Shown here: positions 1-8,817 of the stretch, piece by piece
How positions within the stretch are numbered: position 1 is the first letter of the stretch
Layout: each line of letters starts with the position of its first letter
Position numbers and translations under genes: made by a program
Notes under the pieces: generated by a model
Seen by the model: the letters and a program-made list of their open reading frames with translations, nothing else
What the model was told of the DNA's origin: nothing
Databases searched by the model: none
DNA from: Baffinella frigidus
Taxonomy: Eukaryota > Cryptophyceae > Cryptomonadales > Baffinellaceae
Length of the DNA stretch: 36,643 nucleotides
NCBI GenBank assembly: GCA_026770585.1
Contig: MU646363.1
Location: 228,648-265,290, forward strand
Direction of reading: 5' to 3'

Positions 1-62
1 TATGTATGTACATATATATTTACATATACGTGTAAATGTTTATAGATTGTTATGCATATATG
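1..62. repeat. TA-rich low-complexity stretch
   Basis: TATGTA/TATATA-rich sequence. A similar stretch lies at 1759-1807. No gene signal. Confidence 0.7.
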
Positions 63-125
63 CTAGGGTGGGGCAGCAGGGAGCTCCTTGTCCTGTCAGG
101 GTTCAGCGATTTCATCCAGACGACT

Positions 126-441
126 AGTTGAGTCAAATACGATTTCGGGGATCTCCGATCCGATTTGCAACTTAACTTAACTACACGGACGTGACTTGAG
201 AAAGTCCGGTGACTAGAGCCATTCCGGTAGGACTTGTCGCGTTTTTCGATTTGAGAATTTGAGAATTTCAGACTTCATTTGTACCATGAGATTTGAAACG
301 GTGTGTTTTAAAACGTTTTACGCCCTTTACAACCTTTTTGAAGTCTGAAATCTTGAAATCTCGAAGTCGAAAACGCGACAAGTCGTACCGGAATGGCTCT
401 AGTAATTATCGTTTCCAGATCGTGTGTGAGTCACATACTCG
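126..441. mobile_element. Foldback element with nested insertion
   Basis: The outer part (GATTTCGGGGATCTCCGAT, ACTACACGGACGTGACT) matches the element at 27448-27597. The inner element 213-402 interrupts it next to GTCCGGTG. Both are non-coding inverted repeats. Confidence 0.6.
213..402. mobile_element. Inverted-repeat element CTAGAGCCATTCCGG, nested
   Basis: Ends CTAGAGCCATTCCGGTAGGA and its imperfect complement flank a 190-bp element with inner arms rich in GAATTTGAG/AAATC. CTAG (or TA) at both ends could be the target duplication. A degenerate relative lies at 29404-29525. Confidence 0.65.
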
Positions 442-690
442 GCGCGATCAGATTAGGGACTTCTAGCTCTGTCCCACTTGGGGTGATGGTGAGCCCAAAT
501 CCCCATAAATTCGCCCCTCCCCCCAATTTCACAGGTAAATTTTGACACCCCCCTATGAAAATTGCCCGTAAATTTTCGGGGGGGGCGAATCGATGGTGAG
601 CCCAAATCAACTGGGGAAGAGCTAGGACTTGTGTCGGCGCGCGAAAATGGCTGAAACCTCTCTCGGAGGAGTGCGCCTGGTTGTGAGGTT
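442..690. other. Gene-free stretch with direct repeat
   Basis: GATGGTGAGCCCAAATC occurs at 484 and 592, around C- and G-rich runs that could pair (AATTTTC/GAAAATT). Nothing else recognised. Confidence 0.4.
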
Positions 691-699
691 TTGGGTCTA

Positions 700-1085
700 G
701 GACTCAGGGTCTAGGGTCTAAGGTTTAGGGTTTAGGGTTTAGGGTTTATGGTTTAGGGTTTAGGGTTTGGTGATTGGGGTTGAGGGTTTGCACACAGGTT
801 GTGAGCCTCGAGGGGCGGGGGATGTTTAGAGTCCAGGGTTTAGGGTTTAGGGTTTAGGGTTGAAGGTTTAGGGTTTAGGGTTGAAGGTTTAGGGTTTGGG
901 GTTTAATTTTTAGGGCGTAGGGTGTAGGGTTTAGGGTTCACAAACGCCCGGTGGCAGTGGGACTCGCTCTCGATGGGATTGCCGGGTTTAGGGTGTAGGG
1001 TCAAGGGTTAAAGGTTAAGGGTTAAGGGTTAAGGGTTCAGGGTTTAGGGTTCAGGGTTCAGGGTTCAGGGTTTAGGGTTTAGGGT
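700..1085 (+). repeat. Interstitial telomere-like array (TTTAGGG variants)
   Basis: Repeats of GGGTTTA with variants GGGTTCA, GGGTTAA and GGGTGTA, interrupted by short unique pieces. The heavy decay and flanking exon shards argue against a live chromosome end. Confidence 0.8.
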
Positions 1086-1329
1086 GGGGTGGAGGAACCT
1101 CGGCGTGCTTTCCCTGGAGATGGCGACGCCCCCCGTGTGTGGGGCATAACCTAGCAACCTTCTAGGAGGGGTGGGCGAACCTCGCAAACTCCCGGTGGCT
1201 GTGGGACTCGATGGGATTTCCGGGTCTAGAGTTGAGGGTTTGGAGAACCTCAGCGTGCTTCTCCTGGAGATAGCAGTGGAGCACCGCCTTGCTTCTCATC
1301 TGCGCCATTACCTGCATTCGGGAGGGTTT

Positions 1330-1426
1330 AGGACCCCCCCCTACGCCCCTACGGGTTGCCTTCCGTAGGGTCCTAGGTCTTATCGCTTAGGGGTTATTCA
1401 AAGTCCCTTGGAAGTCCGCTGTGTGG
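1330..1426. mobile_element. CCACACAGCGG-family element, truncated
   Basis: Right 97 bases match 17335-17432 (CCGTAGGGTCCTAGGTCTTA, ending CCGCTGTGTGG); the left end is missing. Confidence 0.6.
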
Positions 1427-1506
1427 ACTTGCTTCTCACCTGCGCCAGCACCTGGCATTGCAAGAGTTCAGGGGTTGAGATCAGTACCCCTAGACCCCAG
1501 GTGAGT

Positions 1507-1645
1507 TTATCCGGGGAAACCTATTTTTCTTTCATTTGATGGCAATGAAAATTACTACACAATTCGTTCTTACTAGTAATATCAAAAAAATGTGTAGTAA
1601 TTTTCATTGCCATCAAATGAAAGAAAAATAGGTTTCCCCGGATAA
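1507..1645. mobile_element. Foldback MITE, TTATCCGGGG family
   Basis: Ends TTATCCGGGGAAACCTATTT and its complement enclose arms with ATGAAAATTACTACACAATTC. The whole 139-bp element can fold into one long hairpin. Related copies are at 11413, 15635, 16397, 29646 and 30043. Confidence 0.8.
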
Positions 1646-1993
1646 GAGTACCCTTAGACCCCATATTCGCATCCCTGTGTAACCTGTGCACAGGTTCAGG
1701 GTCTAGGGGTCCTCATCTCACTTGTGCCAACACCTGCAGTCGCGAGCCCACCACCCTAGTATATATGCATATAAATCTGTATACATATATACGTATATGT
1801 ATATTTATGGCAGGTGTTACTTGCTTCTCACCTGCGCTAGCACCTGCATTCGCCAGGGTGTAGGGGTAGGGTTTAAAGAGGACGCCCCAATTCCGGCATC
1901 GACCTAATTCCGGCATTGCGTATCACCCCAGAGGAAGCAGTGGGTCCCCGCCTTGCTTCTCACTTGCGCCAGCACCTTGATCCCAGAAAAAAG

Positions 1994-2103
1994 TTATAAA
2001 ACTCGTTTTATCAAGTCAATTCCCCTTCAAATATGTCAACTTATTCTTTTCTCTACGCATAAGTTATTTGAAGGGGAATTGACTTAATAAAACGAGTTTT
2101 AGA
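1994..2103. mobile_element. Foldback element
   Basis: Arms of about 38 bases (AAGTCAATTCCCCTTCAAAT and complement) around a 33-base loop; single copy in the window. Confidence 0.7.
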
Positions 2104-2153
2104 ACTCCTTTATTGAGATAAACCTGGCGAGGCGCGAGGCCCACGCCTGGAGT

Positions 2154-2321
2154 TACTCCACTCGGAGCCAGAACATTTCGCTTAAGTCAACTCCCCCTGA
2201 AAACCACAGCCTTAAGTCAAATGCCTGCTCCCAGAGCCGGTCCATCTCAACGAAATGGCACCTTACTGCCGAGGATCAGGTGTGTTGACTTAAGGTAAAA
2301 GATCCTGGCTGGCAGTGTACT
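2154..2321. mobile_element. 168-bp MITE, AGCCAGAA family
   Basis: Closely matches 36184-36346 in the same orientation (CTTAAGTCAA, CAAATGCCTGCTCCCAGAGC, GTTGACTTAAGGTAAAA). Ends resemble TACACT...AGTGTA of the 3471-3611 family. Confidence 0.7.
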
Positions 2322-2518
2322 CTTCGCACTCGCGACACCAGATGGCGTCACAACCCCCACGCCTAGTCCACGGCAGGTCATTACTGGGAATTTCAGGACG
2401 CAACGGTTCGTTTCGTGGTACTAAACGGTACCTAGCCACCTATCGACACGCAACTCCTCGTCCTTTCAACGTCCGATCCGAATACAAAATTTAGAGTGTT
2501 ACTGAAACAGGCGAGTGT

Positions 2519-2647
2519 TACCACGCCAGATTCTTGGAAGGGGTCGCCAAAAGTCAATTCCTCCTCGAGGCAAGGTTTTCAAAAGTTCACATCCGTGTCC
2601 TCATACGGTTTTAAAAAATCAACCCCTGCATCCAATCTGGCGTGGTA
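2519..2647. mobile_element. MITE, CCACGCCAGA family
   Basis: Terminal inverted repeats TACCACGCCAGATT/AATCTGGCGTGGTA. The internal part matches 36367-36492 in reverse orientation. Confidence 0.72.
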
Positions 2648-2714
2648 CTTGCTAAGGACCAAAGTTGACAGGATCACTTAAGTGGTCCACATTCGGTCCT
2701 CACTTGCTTCGCAC

Positions 2715-2768
2715 CTGCGACAACCCTGGCGGCGCGAAGCCCACGGCGAGTGCTCCGAAGCCAAGGTG
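2715..2768 (-). CDS. Exon HLGFGALAVGFAPPGLSQ
   Basis: Eighteen codons (54 bp), phase 0 both sides, lie between CTCTCCAG and donor GTGCGAAG. The coding-strand CT tract that forms the acceptor's pyrimidine run is the long GA microsatellite at 2769-3038. The Gly/Ala/Leu peptide is hydrophobic. Many short copies of its donor region (CTGGCGCAG|GTGAGAAG) lie at 1240-1975. It is the last exon seen on the chain; none was found between it and position 1. Confidence 0.52.
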
Positions 2769-2818
2769 CTGGAGAGGGAGAGGGAGAGGGAGAGTGCGAG
2801 GAGAGAGAGAGGAGAGAG

Positions 2819-2866
<48 letters not shown>

Positions 2867-3038
2867 GAGAGAGAGAGAGACAGAGAGAGAGAGAGGAGAG
2901 AGAGAGAGAGGAGAGAGAGAGAGGAGAGAGAGAGAGAGGAGAGAGACAGAGAGAAGAGAGAGAGAGGAGAGAGACAGAGAGAAGAGAGAGAGAGAGGAGA
3001 GAGAGAGAGGAGAGAGAGAGGAGAGAGAGAGGAGAGAG
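2769..3038 (+). repeat. GA microsatellite, intron pyrimidine tract of exon 2715-2768
   Basis: Long (GA)n with GG interruptions. On the coding strand it is (CT)n ending in CTCTCCAG, the acceptor of the adjacent exon. Confidence 0.85.
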
Positions 3039-3074
3039 AGAACGGTTCAAACCTTGCCCATGACAGAAAGCTCA

Positions 3075-3285
3075 CCACTCGAGGCTGGAAGAGGGAGTAT
3101 TTTAAATGTGGGGTTGTTAAATTTAGTACCAGTCACGGGCAGGCTTGGTGACGTATCTCCCATATATACGGGAGATACGTGATCAAATGCCCCTATTTGT
3201 GTGAAAACTACTACACAACTTGTTTTCCCCTTCACTTGTAAAATAATCTATGTCTTGAAATAGTCACATTTCTAGCCTCGAGTGG
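3075..3285. mobile_element. 211-bp MITE, CCACTCGAGG family
   Basis: Ends CCACTCGAGGCTGG and CTAGCCTCGAGTGG, with a partial inner palindrome. It splits a shard of exon 4256-4366. Copies are at 7354, 16606 and 23108, with a solo end near 29190. Confidence 0.8.
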
Positions 3286-3332
3286 CCACGGCGTTGAAGC
3301 GCGCGGTGTAGGGGTCAATGTAAAAAGCTTTA

Positions 3333-3423
3333 TTGCGTTATCTTACGGGTGGAATATGCTATCTCAGCCTCAACATAGCTTTACCATAGCACACAATCCA
3401 CCCATAAGATAGACCAAAAAGTG
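3333..3423. mobile_element. CTATCTTAAGGGTGG-type element, diverged
   Basis: Matches 5698-5776 (GGGTGGAATATGCTATCT, ATAGCACACAAYCCACCCAT). Another piece lies at 4177-4230. Confidence 0.55.
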
Positions 3424-3470
3424 AACATGTTTCCATATGAGATCTCGGGGCGCGGTTCGAACCTTGCCAA

Positions 3471-3611
3471 TACACTGCGAATCCGGATATTTTGTAAAAG
3501 TCAACACCCCCATAAATCTGTCAACTTTAGAAACGAGATACACCATTGATGTACTTCGATTTTGGATTTTCGCCTTGAGTTGACTAATCCAGAAACTTCG
3601 CCCTGGCAGTG
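3471..3611. mobile_element. 141-bp MITE, TACACTGCC family
   Basis: Matches 23335-23476 throughout (ATTTTGTAAAAGTCAA, CCTTGAGTTGACTAA). It sits inside a shard of exon 4256-4366, flanked by CAAT on both sides, a possible target duplication. Confidence 0.72.
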
Positions 3612-3999
3612 CAATCACCGTGAGCTCCACGGCGTCGAAGCGGGCGTGTTGTGGTGAAAGGGTCACTGGAACCAAAAACACAGGTTGCGAGCCTTCATCA
3701 CACCTACGAGGAACCACTGGATGGCAACCGACAAGGATGAGGCGCCCATTGAGCGCCCTGCCAAAAGTCATTTTACCTGAAAACAAATCGATTTTTCTCC
3801 AAAAGTGGCCAATTTGTGGGGAAGAATTGTAAACTGACCGTAATCCACGAATTCTAGACAGTCGTTCCGCGTAGACAGGTTACGAGCCTTCATCACACAG
3901 GTTGCGATCCCGCAAGAAAAAAGGTCGACGGTTGGAACCTTGCCCATGACAGTGAGCTCCACAGCGTTGAAGCGGGCGTGTTTAGGGTTGTGTTATCAG

Positions 4000-4245
4000 C
4001 AAATTGACTTATCACTTTAACAGGAATCTCCCGATAAACGGGTTATCGATTTTAACAGCATCTGGCAGATAAGGTATCAGCAAGGGGTCCGGGAAAGGGC
4101 CCTTGGGCCTTGAGGACCCCTTGCCCAACCGCCCGCTAAGGCCCGACGCCAAAAATGGTCAAGTAGGCGCCGCGTGTTGTGTTATCTCAGGGGTGGAATA
4201 AATTATCTTAGCCCCAACATAGCTTTTCCAAACAACGAAAGGGCG
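4000..4245. other. Gene-free stretch
   Basis: Contains TTATC/GATAA-rich sequence, a GGGCCCTTGGGCC run and a 54-base piece of the CTATCTTAAGGGTGG element. No coding or RNA signal seen. Confidence 0.4.
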
Positions 4246-4255
4246 CGGTTTGAAC

Positions 4256-4366
4256 CTTGCCCATGACCGTGAGCTCCACAGCGTTGAAGCGGGCGGTGTA
4301 CGGGTCCGCAAGAATCAGCACCAGGTCAGCAGCCTCTGCTATCATTACGATCGTCGCCTCCGGATC
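4256..4366 (-). CDS. Exon: AEAADLVLILADP segment
   Basis: Thirty-seven codons (111 bp), phase 0 both sides, lie between acceptor TGTGTGCGCAG and donor GTTCAAAC. It reads DPEATIVMIAEAADLVLILA, then DPYTARFNAVELTVMGK. AEAADLVLI repeats the motif of exon 33179-33236, and both follow an EF-hand exon, so the protein appears to carry two related modules. Copies of parts of it fill 3040-4000 and 4490-4590, some interrupted by MITEs at 3075-3285 and 3471-3611. The function of the module is unknown. Confidence 0.68.
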
Positions 4367-4489
4367 CTGCGCACACACGAAACCGCGCCGCTTCATGTCA
4401 GCGTAAGGGGCGCGTCCACGAAAGAGACACCCGTTCGAGCTTTCTCGATGCGGACAATCTCGTTTCGCAACGGTTCGGCCACGTGACCG

Positions 4490-4760
4490 GTCAGCGAGGA
4501 TCAGGACTAGGACCGCTGCCTCTGCTGTCATCAAGATCGTCGCCTCTGGATCCTTCGCACACACGAAACCGCACCGCTTCAGGATCGTGACCAAGAATCG
4601 GCACACGAACCCGCACCGCTTCGTGAGATGTCACAGACATATTGTGCGAATCGGACGCGGGCGCTTCCTGGACACACGCCCGTGGCGTGTCCGGCACGCG
4701 AAACCGCACCGCTTCAGGCTCGTGACCAAGAATTGGCACACGAACCCGCGCCGGGTCAGC
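4490..4760 (-). pseudogene. Shards of the 4256-4366 exon (5' part)
   Basis: A diverged copy at 4495-4566 reads DPEATILMTAEAAVLVLILA, with Asp to Val inside the motif and no proper donor. Further fragments of the upstream flank (CACACGAAACCGCACCGCTT) repeat at 4375, 4560, 4608 and 4700. Confidence 0.55.
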
Positions 4761-4839
4761 CCCGTGACCGGCCAGCAAGGATTTCTGGTCAAAATTTCCA
4801 TCTAAGCTAATAGCTAATGTGTGGGAGGGCACCTAAAGG

Positions 4840-5072
4840 GCGTAGCTGGAGTCGGGGGGCTTGCGGCCTGTGATCAACTCGTCGTACTCTAGCTCTGTCC
4901 GTCTATTCACGCTCACCACTTTGGTGAAACCGGGCTCTGTCCCGCCCCAAAGTTGAAGATATCGTAACCGCAGCCCCAGCACGTCAACTTTCGAATAGTC
5001 TGGACCTGCAGAGCGTAGCTGGAGTCGGGGGGCTTTAGGCCCGTGCGGATCTGTCGTACTCGGAACCCGGGC
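4840..5072 (-). pseudogene. Two broken EF-hand exon copies
   Basis: Positions 4840-4895 read LEYDELITGRKPPDSSYA and 5005-5072 read RTGLKPPDSSYAL. Both lack the loop's Asp residues. Between them lies an element fragment with AACTTTCGAATAGTCTGGAC, also present at 5298-5312. Confidence 0.65.
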
Positions 5073-5374
5073 TCGTTCCCGCTTCAACGTTAGCATATTT
5101 GTACCGCAAACCCACCACTAGCCCTCCGAGGTGGCTCAAATAGTGCCCTGGAACATTTTCGATTTGCCTTGCCAGCCCTTCGAATACGAAGGGCTGTGTG
5201 ACCTTTGAACTATTTTCGGTACAGAATCAACTCGTGGGATTTCGGTTCCAGAGCACTGTTTGAGCCACTTCCAAGGGCTGGTGGCAGCACGTCAAGTCTC
5301 GAATAGTCTGACGGTCAACCCGAGTGAGGCAGAGCCAGAGAGATCCTATACCATAAACCATAATCCATACGGAC
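5073..5374. other. Gene-free stretch with element remnants
   Basis: AGCCCTTCGAATACGAAGGGCT (5174-5195) is a short inverted repeat. AAGTCTCGAATAGTCTG (5297-5313) repeats 4988-5004. No exon seen. Confidence 0.4.
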
Positions 5375-5479
5375 CTGGAGCGCGTAGCTGGAGTCGGGGG
5401 GCTTGAGGCCCGTGCGGAACTCATCGTACTCCAGAGCGCCGTCTCCGTCCGCGTCCATTGCTTGGAACACCTTCAAAGG
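5375..5479 (-). CDS. Exon: complete EF-hand (DADGDGALEYDEF)
   Basis: Thirty-five codons (105 bp), phase 0 both sides, precede donor GTCCGTAT. It reads PLKVFQAMDADGDGALEYDE, then FRTGLKPPDSSYALQ. The loop DADGDGALEYDE has all canonical EF-hand ligands: Asp at 1, 3 and 5, Gly 6, Leu 8, Glu 12. A calcium-binding hand is therefore likely. The acceptor (CCGTTAG) lies inside the end of a MITE (5478-5567), so an element end supplies the splice site. Three broken copies lie at 4840-4895, 5005-5072 and 5786-5842. Confidence 0.78.
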
Positions 5480-5567
5480 CTAACGGACTGAAAATGGGGT
5501 AGTTAGGCCTACAGTATTGACTGCAGTAGGCCGTAGGGGCCTAGGGGGGCTCCTCCGAAAAATCCTC
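5478..5567. mobile_element. TAGGSTAACG-family element, right-truncated
   Basis: Its end GGCTAACGGACTGAAAATGG abuts the EF-hand exon and, read on the minus strand, gives TTTTCAG and CCGTTAG acceptors. A 25-base exon piece lies on the other side (5566-5590). Confidence 0.65.
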
Positions 5568-5697
5568 CATTGCTTGGAACACCTTGGAGGGTTTCGGGTT
5601 TCGGGTTTCGGGTTACGGTCCTGTGGCACTACTTGCACAACTCTATCCTATGGCATTAAAAGAGCATCTCTGTGGCACTAAGGGGGTCGTTTGGGGC

Positions 5698-5776
5698 TAT
5701 CTTAAGGGTGGAATATGCTATCTTAGCCTCAACATGGCCTTACCATAGCACACAACCCACCCATAATATAGCAAAA
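5698..5776. mobile_element. CTATCTTAAGGGTGG-type element
   Basis: Present in inverted orientation at 6170-6242 together with the flank GGGGTCGTTTGGGG. Short palindromic halves TATGCTATCTTAGCC/GGCCTTACCATAGCAC. Confidence 0.6.
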
Positions 5777-5785
5777 AGGTGAATA

Positions 5786-5842
5786 TTGTCGTACTCCAGA
5801 GCGCCGTCCCCATCCCCGTCGATTGCTTGGAACACCTTCATA
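5786..5842 (-). pseudogene. Truncated EF-hand exon copy
   Basis: This copy reads PMKVFQAIDGDGDGALEYD and stops before loop position 12, so the essential Glu is missing. It is bordered by a CTATCTTAAGGGTGG-type element (to 5776) and a TAGGCTAACG-type element (from 5841). Confidence 0.7.
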
Positions 5843-5990
5843 GGCTAACGGACTGAAAATGGGGTAGTTAGGCCTACAGTATTGACTGCAGTAGGCCGTA
5901 GGGGCCTAGGGGGGCTCCTCCGAAAAATCCTACGGCCTACCGTAGGTAATACCATAGGCCTAACTACCCCATTTTCAGTCCGTTACCCTA
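5841..5990. mobile_element. 150-bp MITE, TAGGSTAACG family, complete
   Basis: Ends TAGGCTAACGGACTGAAAAT and ATTTTCAGTCCGTTACCCTA. Inner arms CCTACGGTA-type repeats. TA at both ends fits a TA target but is also part of the repeat. Confidence 0.75.
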
Positions 5991-6169
5991 TTAACCTGTG
6001 GGGAGGGGTTGTTTTGGAGAATGTTTGTTGCATGTGCCAGCATTTGGTGTCTGGGGTTGGGGGTTGGGGGGTTGGGGTTTGGGGTGTTGGGTTTAGTGTT
6101 TAGGGTCCAATTGCACTACAGGAGTCGCTTTATCATGGCATGTAAAGACCCAGCAGGTCTTTTTGCGAT

Positions 6170-6510
6170 ATTATGGGTGGGTTGTGTGCTATAGCAAGGC
6201 CATGTTGAGGCCAAGATAGCATATTCCACCCTTAAGATAGCCCCAAACGACCCCTTTAGATAGCCCCAAACGACCCCTTTTTTTGCTATATTATGGGTGG
6301 GTTGTGGAACTCAGGAGACCCAACAACACATTCAATACTTTCCTAAACATATAAGAGAAAGTGTAAGGGCGGAACATGCAACATTAAAACACTTACCACT
6401 CATCATTAACGGATGCAAAAAAACATTCGTAGGTGTGTGCTATAGCAAGGCCATGTTGAGGCCAAGATAGCATATCCCACCCTCAAGATAGCCCCACACG
6501 ATCCCGTTGG
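6170..6510. mobile_element. Two CTATCTTAAGGGTGG-type copies, one with an insertion
   Basis: A complete copy lies at 6170-6242. The second copy starts at about 6290, is interrupted after GGGTTGTG (6306) by about 125 bases of A-rich DNA, and resumes at about 6432 with GTGTGTGCTATAGCAAGG. Confidence 0.6.
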
Positions 6511-6719
6511 TGCCATTGCGATGCTGGGTGTGGCAACCAGCTCGACACACAGCAGAGACGCGTTCAGTTTTCAAAAAACCTTAACAAGTTGACAACGGCA
6601 TACGTTGACTGACAACGGCACAAGTTGACAAATTCATAACCTGAACCCTGAACCCCACACCCAAAACACCGCCGCCCTCTGGAGCAAGGCTGTTTTCAAA
6701 AAACTTACGCACGAGTCCC

Positions 6720-6960
6720 TACCTAGCCTGATCGGTGGTGTGGCGTGCCGTTCTCGGTCACGGGGTTGGGTGTTTGGCGTGTGGTGTTTGGTGTTTGGTG
6801 TTTGGAGTTTGGTGTTTTGGTGTTTGGAGTTTTCCCTACCCAGCCTGATCGGTGGCGTGCCGCTCTCGGTCACGGGGTTGGGTGTTTGGCGTGTGGTGTT
6901 TGGTGTTTGGAGTTTGGTGTTCGGTGTTTGGTGTTTGGAGTCTTGGGTTTGGGGTTGAGG
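6720..6960 (+). repeat. GT-rich tandem repeat (two units of about 115 bp)
   Basis: Each unit starts CCCAGCCTGATCGGTGG and runs into GGTGTTTGGTGTTTGG subrepeats. Open frames across it are low-complexity and not genes. A shorter related tract is at 6045-6105. Confidence 0.75.
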
Positions 6961-7311
6961 GTCCTACGGCGCTACAGGAGCCACTGTATCACCAACGCCC
7001 ACTTTGATGGCGTCCAGTAACGCATGCTAACTACCCTACCCTCGCAACGTTAATCCCATCCACACACCTGGTCGGTTTCCCAACCCCCTGCACCCTTCTT
7101 GGAAGCAGTGAAGTCAGCTGGGCGACAACTTTAGACCGTGTCTTGAAACCTAAATACACACCCCAGCAGCATCTACGCTAGATGGGAAGGGGGTCAATCG
7201 CAAAGGTCAACTCAACTGAAGGCTCGAGTCAACTTTTGGGGAAATCGCGCATTTTCACGCGATTCTTCCCCTGCGGCAACTTTTGATTGCCAACCATCAC
7301 GCCTAAAGTAG
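6961..7311. other. Gene-free stretch
   Basis: The first 50 bases (GGCGCTACAGGAGCCACTGT) resemble 6105-6130 and may be an exon remnant. The rest shows no signal I can name. Confidence 0.35.
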
Positions 7312-7353
7312 ACCTGGTTGATTTCAGCCGCGGCGATGCCCAATTGCATCGCG
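7312..7353 (-). pseudogene. Shard of exon 7553-7664
   Basis: Forty-two bases nearly identical to the 3' end of the exon (SAMQLGIAAAEINQ frame), then cut by the left-truncated element 7354-7529. Confidence 0.65.
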
Positions 7354-7529
7354 GGTGTGGGGTTGTTAAATTTAGTGCCAGTCACGGGCAGGCGTGGTCA
7401 CGTAACGGGCGGAATTCCGCCCGATACGTGACCAAACGCCCCCCTTTGTGTGAAAATTACCACACACTTTTTTTTTCACTTGTAAACGAATCCCTGTTTT
7501 GAAATAGTCACATGTCTAGCCTCGAGTGG
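7354..7529. mobile_element. CCACTCGAGG-family MITE, left-truncated
   Basis: Starts inside the element (GTGTGGGGTTGTTAAATTTA) and ends CTAGCCTCGAGTGG. It lies between the shard 7312-7353 and exon 7553-7664. Confidence 0.75.
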
Positions 7530-7552
7530 TTGATCGATTCTGTGAGATGAAC

Positions 7553-7664
7553 CTGGTTGATTTCAGCCGCGGCGATGCCCAGTTGCATCGCGGACACTCC
7601 CTTGATGAACCCCTGCGGGTGCACTCTCGGAGGGTCGCCCGTCGCCATTGAATCGAACTCCGCG
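7553..7664 (-). CDS. Exon AEFDSMATGDPPRVHPQGFI
   Basis: The 112-bp segment lies between acceptor AAACAACAG and donor GTTCATCT. After one carried base it reads AEFDSMATGDPPRVHPQGFI, then KGVSAMQLGIAAAEINQ, and ends in phase 0. The single leading C completes Arg with the end of exon 9816-9879. A second copy of the last 42 bases lies at 7312-7353, where a CCACTCGAGG-family element follows directly. It is the exon directly before the EF-hand exon. G-rich tracts (C-rich on the coding strand) form the upstream intron. Confidence 0.66.
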
Positions 7665-7669
7665 CTGTT

Positions 7670-7935
7670 GTTTGGGGGGGGGTAAACCAGCGACTGTTGT
7701 TGGGGGAGGGTAAACCACGCACTGTTGTTGTTGGGGGGGGTAAACCACGTTTGTTGGGGGGGGGGTCAACCAGCGATTCCCGACGCACCTTCAACTCTAA
7801 ACCCTGAAAGGTTCAGGGAATTCCGCGCTGTTTTTGTTTTGTTGGGGGGGGGGGGGGCAGTCAGCAATTCCTCAAGCACCTCCAACCCTAAAACCTGAAA
7901 GGTTCCGGGAACTCCGCTTTGTTTGGGGGGGGGTC
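7670..7935 (+). repeat. Repeated poly-G runs with TAAACCA/TCAACCAGC linkers
   Basis: Seven runs of 7-12 G alternate with TTGTTG and AAACCACG-like linkers, giving strong G-quadruplex potential. It forms the intron 5' of exon 7553-7664 and carries small copies of its start (GAATTCCGCGCTG). Confidence 0.7.
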
Positions 7936-8019
7936 AATCAGCAATTCTCAAAGCCAAATCAGTCATACGTATGCGTGAACCGTCAACCCTAAAACCTAAA
8001 AGGTTCAGGGTTCAGGGTT

Positions 8020-8586
8020 TAGGTTGTAGGGTTGGAGGTTTACGTTTACGTGTGACTGGGGTGGCTTTGGCTTGAGAAATTGCTGATTGGGCGTTGGCTT
8101 GGAGAGTTTACTCGGGGCCAATGTCTAAATTTCAATATTTAAATACTCTCCGACCATAGAGAATTGGAACCGGTAGCCTCATTTCAGAAGGAAGGGCTCC
8201 AACTTCCCATAGCAGCTGTACGTAGCATTTATACCAAATCCTCGTCGGGATGAAGTTGCGGGTTGGGTTTCGGCGTGGGGCAAAAAGGCAGCACCGCACG
8301 GGGTGTCGACGAATTGTCAACTTCAGGATCCCACGACGCCAGATTGGCGCCCTCAATCTACTTAAAAGTTGCCGGGTTTACGGGGGTTGGCGTTGGCAAA
8401 CTCTTCCCGCCAGCAGTGGATTGGGCCAATTTATACGAGCCGGGATAAAATTGTTGATTGGGCGATTGTTGATTGGCGTGGGGCAGAACCGCGAGGAGGC
8501 TCTCGGGTCAAATTCTAGCTGGAGGGTTCAGGGTTTAGGGTTTAGGGTTTAGGGTTTAGGGTTTAGGGTTTAGGGTTTAAAGTGTA
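8020..8586. other. Non-coding stretch with telomere-like array
   Basis: GATTGGGCGTTGGC repeats, an ATATTTAAATA block near 8132, and a clean (GGGTTTA) run at 8525-8578. No exon seen. Confidence 0.5.
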
Positions 8587-8817
8587 TTGCACCGCAAGGG
8601 GCCCCTGGTGTCAAATCATAGCCGAAGGGTTCATAGTTCAGGGTTTTAAGGTTTCGGGTTTCGGGTTTCGGGTTTCGGGTTTCGGGTTCAGGGTTTAGGG
8701 ATTATTGCACCGCAAGGGGGCGCTGGCGTCGGCAACGTACACGCGGATTTTCTCCCTGAAGGATTACCGGTGAAAATACCGGTATCCGCTATCGAGGCAC
8801 CCGGGGGTTCGTTTAAA

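Larger units (their letters stand above)
1240..1975 (-). pseudogene. Shards of the 2715-2768 exon donor region
   Basis: The sequence CTTGCTTCTCACCTGCGCCA and close variants recur at about 1290-1316, 1428-1457, 1708-1740, 1820-1852 and 1950-1976. On the minus strand this is the exon end CTGGCGCAG plus intron start GTGAGAAGCAAG. Some copies continue into KAVLHCYLQEKH-like sequence. They alternate with telomere-like repeats and MITE pieces. They look like local partial duplications, not functional exons. Confidence 0.55.
3040..4000 (-). pseudogene. Shards of the 4256-4366 exon (NAVELTVMGK part)
   Basis: Minus-strand copies of TARFNAVELTVMGKV or its parts occur at 3040-3074 plus 3286-3320, at 3445-3470 plus 3612-3640, and at 3938-3985. 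The first is split by the element 3075-3285 and the second by 3471-3611. A 24-base segment ACAGGTTGCGAGCCTTCATC... also repeats at 3680, 3878 and 3896. No plausible gene otherwise. Confidence 0.6.

Noticed and set aside
700-1085. Chromosome end
   Set aside because: Repeats are degenerate, interrupted, found at many places in the window and flanked by other sequence.
2665-3182. Overlapping open frames of 110-170 residues rich in Arg-Glu or Ser-Leu
   Set aside because: Produced by the GA microsatellite; a short repeat is open in several frames on both strands.
3443-3470. tRNA B-box-like GGTTCGAACC
   Set aside because: It belongs to a repeated exon fragment (GTTTGAACCTTGCCC at 4248 and 3927); no A box or cloverleaf found.
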